Source: Actinomycetota bacterium (GTDB lineage Bacteria; Actinomycetota; Thermoleophilia; Gaiellales; Gaiellaceae). From it: a stretch of DNA of 20,973 nucleotides. This document shows, piece after piece, positions 20,626 to 20,973 of this stretch. The notes below the pieces were generated by a model, which was not told the origin of the DNA, ran no database searches, and saw only the letters and a program-made list of their open reading frames with translations. The position numbers and the translations under genes were made by a program. How positions within the stretch are numbered: position 1 is the stretch's first letter; each line of letters starts with the position of its first letter. The DNA is taken from contig JAIBJP010000015.1 of assembly GCA_020029625.1 (NCBI GenBank), positions 1 through 20,973 of the forward strand. The letters are read 5' to 3'.

Positions 20626-20973
20626 GTGCACGACCCGGTTCAGCTCTTCCGCGACTGGTTCGCCGCGGCGGAGGCCACGGGCGCTCCGCTTCCCGAAGCC
20701 ATGACTCTCGCGACGGCGGATCCGGATGCGAAGCCCTCGGCCCGCACTGTGCTTCTCAAAGGTGTCGACGAGCGGGGTTTTATCTTCTTCAGCAATTACG
20801 AGAGTCGCAAAGGCCGGGAGCTTGCCGCCAACCCCAGGGCCGCACTCGTCTTCCACTGGGCACAGGAGCCGCGGCGCCAGGTCCTCGTCACCGGGACGGT
20901 CGAGCGGGTCTCCGAGGCTGAGTCGGACGCCTACTACGCGACCCGGCCGGTGGGAAGCCGGCTCGCAGCATGG
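20626..20973 (+). CDS. pdxH: Pyridoxamine 5'-phosphate oxidase (3' end beyond window)
   Basis: The first 116 residues of an FMN enzyme that oxidises pyridoxine or pyridoxamine phosphate to pyridoxal phosphate. DPVQLFRDWFAAAEATG opens the family pattern, then AMTLATADPDAKPSARTVLL (25-44), GFIFFSNYESRKGRELAANP (51-70) and RAALVFHW, RRQVLVTGTVERVSEAES and YATRPVGSRLAAW at the cut. These include the FMN- and substrate-binding stretches of the N-terminal barrel; the C-terminal part is not in view. GTG at 20626 follows GAGGAG with a 4-nt gap and lies 1 nt after the carboxylase stop, so it is co-transcribed. PLP supply is relevant to TrpB but that link is only by function, not by operon. The gene is open to the window end. 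Confidence 0.93.
   Translation, partial: MHDPVQLFRDWFAAAEATGAPLPEAMTLATADPDAKPSARTVLLKGVDERGFIFFSNYESRKGRELAANPRAALVFHWAQEPRRQVLVTGTVERVSEAESDAYYATRPVGSRLAAW

Noticed and set aside
1..20973. CRISPR array, prophage or insertion sequence
   Set aside because: I found no regularly spaced repeats, transposase, integrase or phage structural genes. The only dispersed repeat is the pair at about 4.1 and 18.2 kb.

Overview
The window is about 21 kb of very GC-rich bacterial chromosome. It is dense with ORFs, often uses GTG or TTG starts, and joins genes through ATGA, GTGA or TAGTG overlaps. These traits, together with a lipobox lipoprotein, a Tad-type envelope protein, an ECF sigma factor with a membrane tail and a small CECG-motif protein, suggest an actinobacterium. 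A deep-branching lineage such as Thermoleophilia/Gaiellales is my best guess; the placement is inference. I see no phage, transposase, tRNA, complete rRNA or CRISPR array.

Layout. 17-2756 (minus): acyl-CoA dehydrogenase-type enzyme hbd, a REC-HD-GYP response regulator and an LppX/LprG-like lipoprotein. 2810-4093 (plus): a secreted or anchored protein, probably a beta-propeller. 4092-4258: a non-coding, hairpin-bounded repeat between convergent genes. 4304-6412 (minus): a thiolase and a TadE/G-like pilus or envelope protein. 6511-12540 (plus): a complete tryptophan operon with its own promoter, a 21-codon Trp-rich leader peptide, an attenuator, then trpE, trpG, trpD, a fused trpC-trpF, trpB and trpA. 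12568-14287 (plus): a 47-residue protein coupled to a methylcrotonyl-CoA carboxylase-type beta subunit. 14317-15303 (minus): an ECF sigma factor with a transmembrane segment and a Pro-rich tail. 15380-16020 (plus): two small unknown proteins. 16021-16187: a hairpin-rich intergenic stretch. 16188-18224 (minus): a small repeat-associated ORF, a DapA-family lyase and a FAD amine/amino-acid oxidase. 18270-20973 (plus): a LiuC-like enoyl-CoA hydratase, a biotin-carrying carboxylase alpha subunit and the start of pdxH.

The genes combine into three themes: tryptophan synthesis; acyl-CoA catabolism (hbd, thiolase, and the MccB, MccA and LiuC-like proteins of leucine breakdown, split over two loci); and signalling or envelope functions (HD-GYP regulator, ECF sigma, lipoprotein, Tad-like protein).

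The most interesting items are: (1) a repeat shared by 4139-4235 and 18223-18118 whose differences fall mostly at synonymous third positions of one reading frame; (2) the 22-bp RNA-type stem enclosing the first copy; (3) the trp leader/attenuator, whose leader peptide appears to be leaderless; (4) two perfect hairpins at the start of trpB; and (5) a recurring TANGCT box 6-8 nt before start codons, pointing to widespread leaderless transcription.
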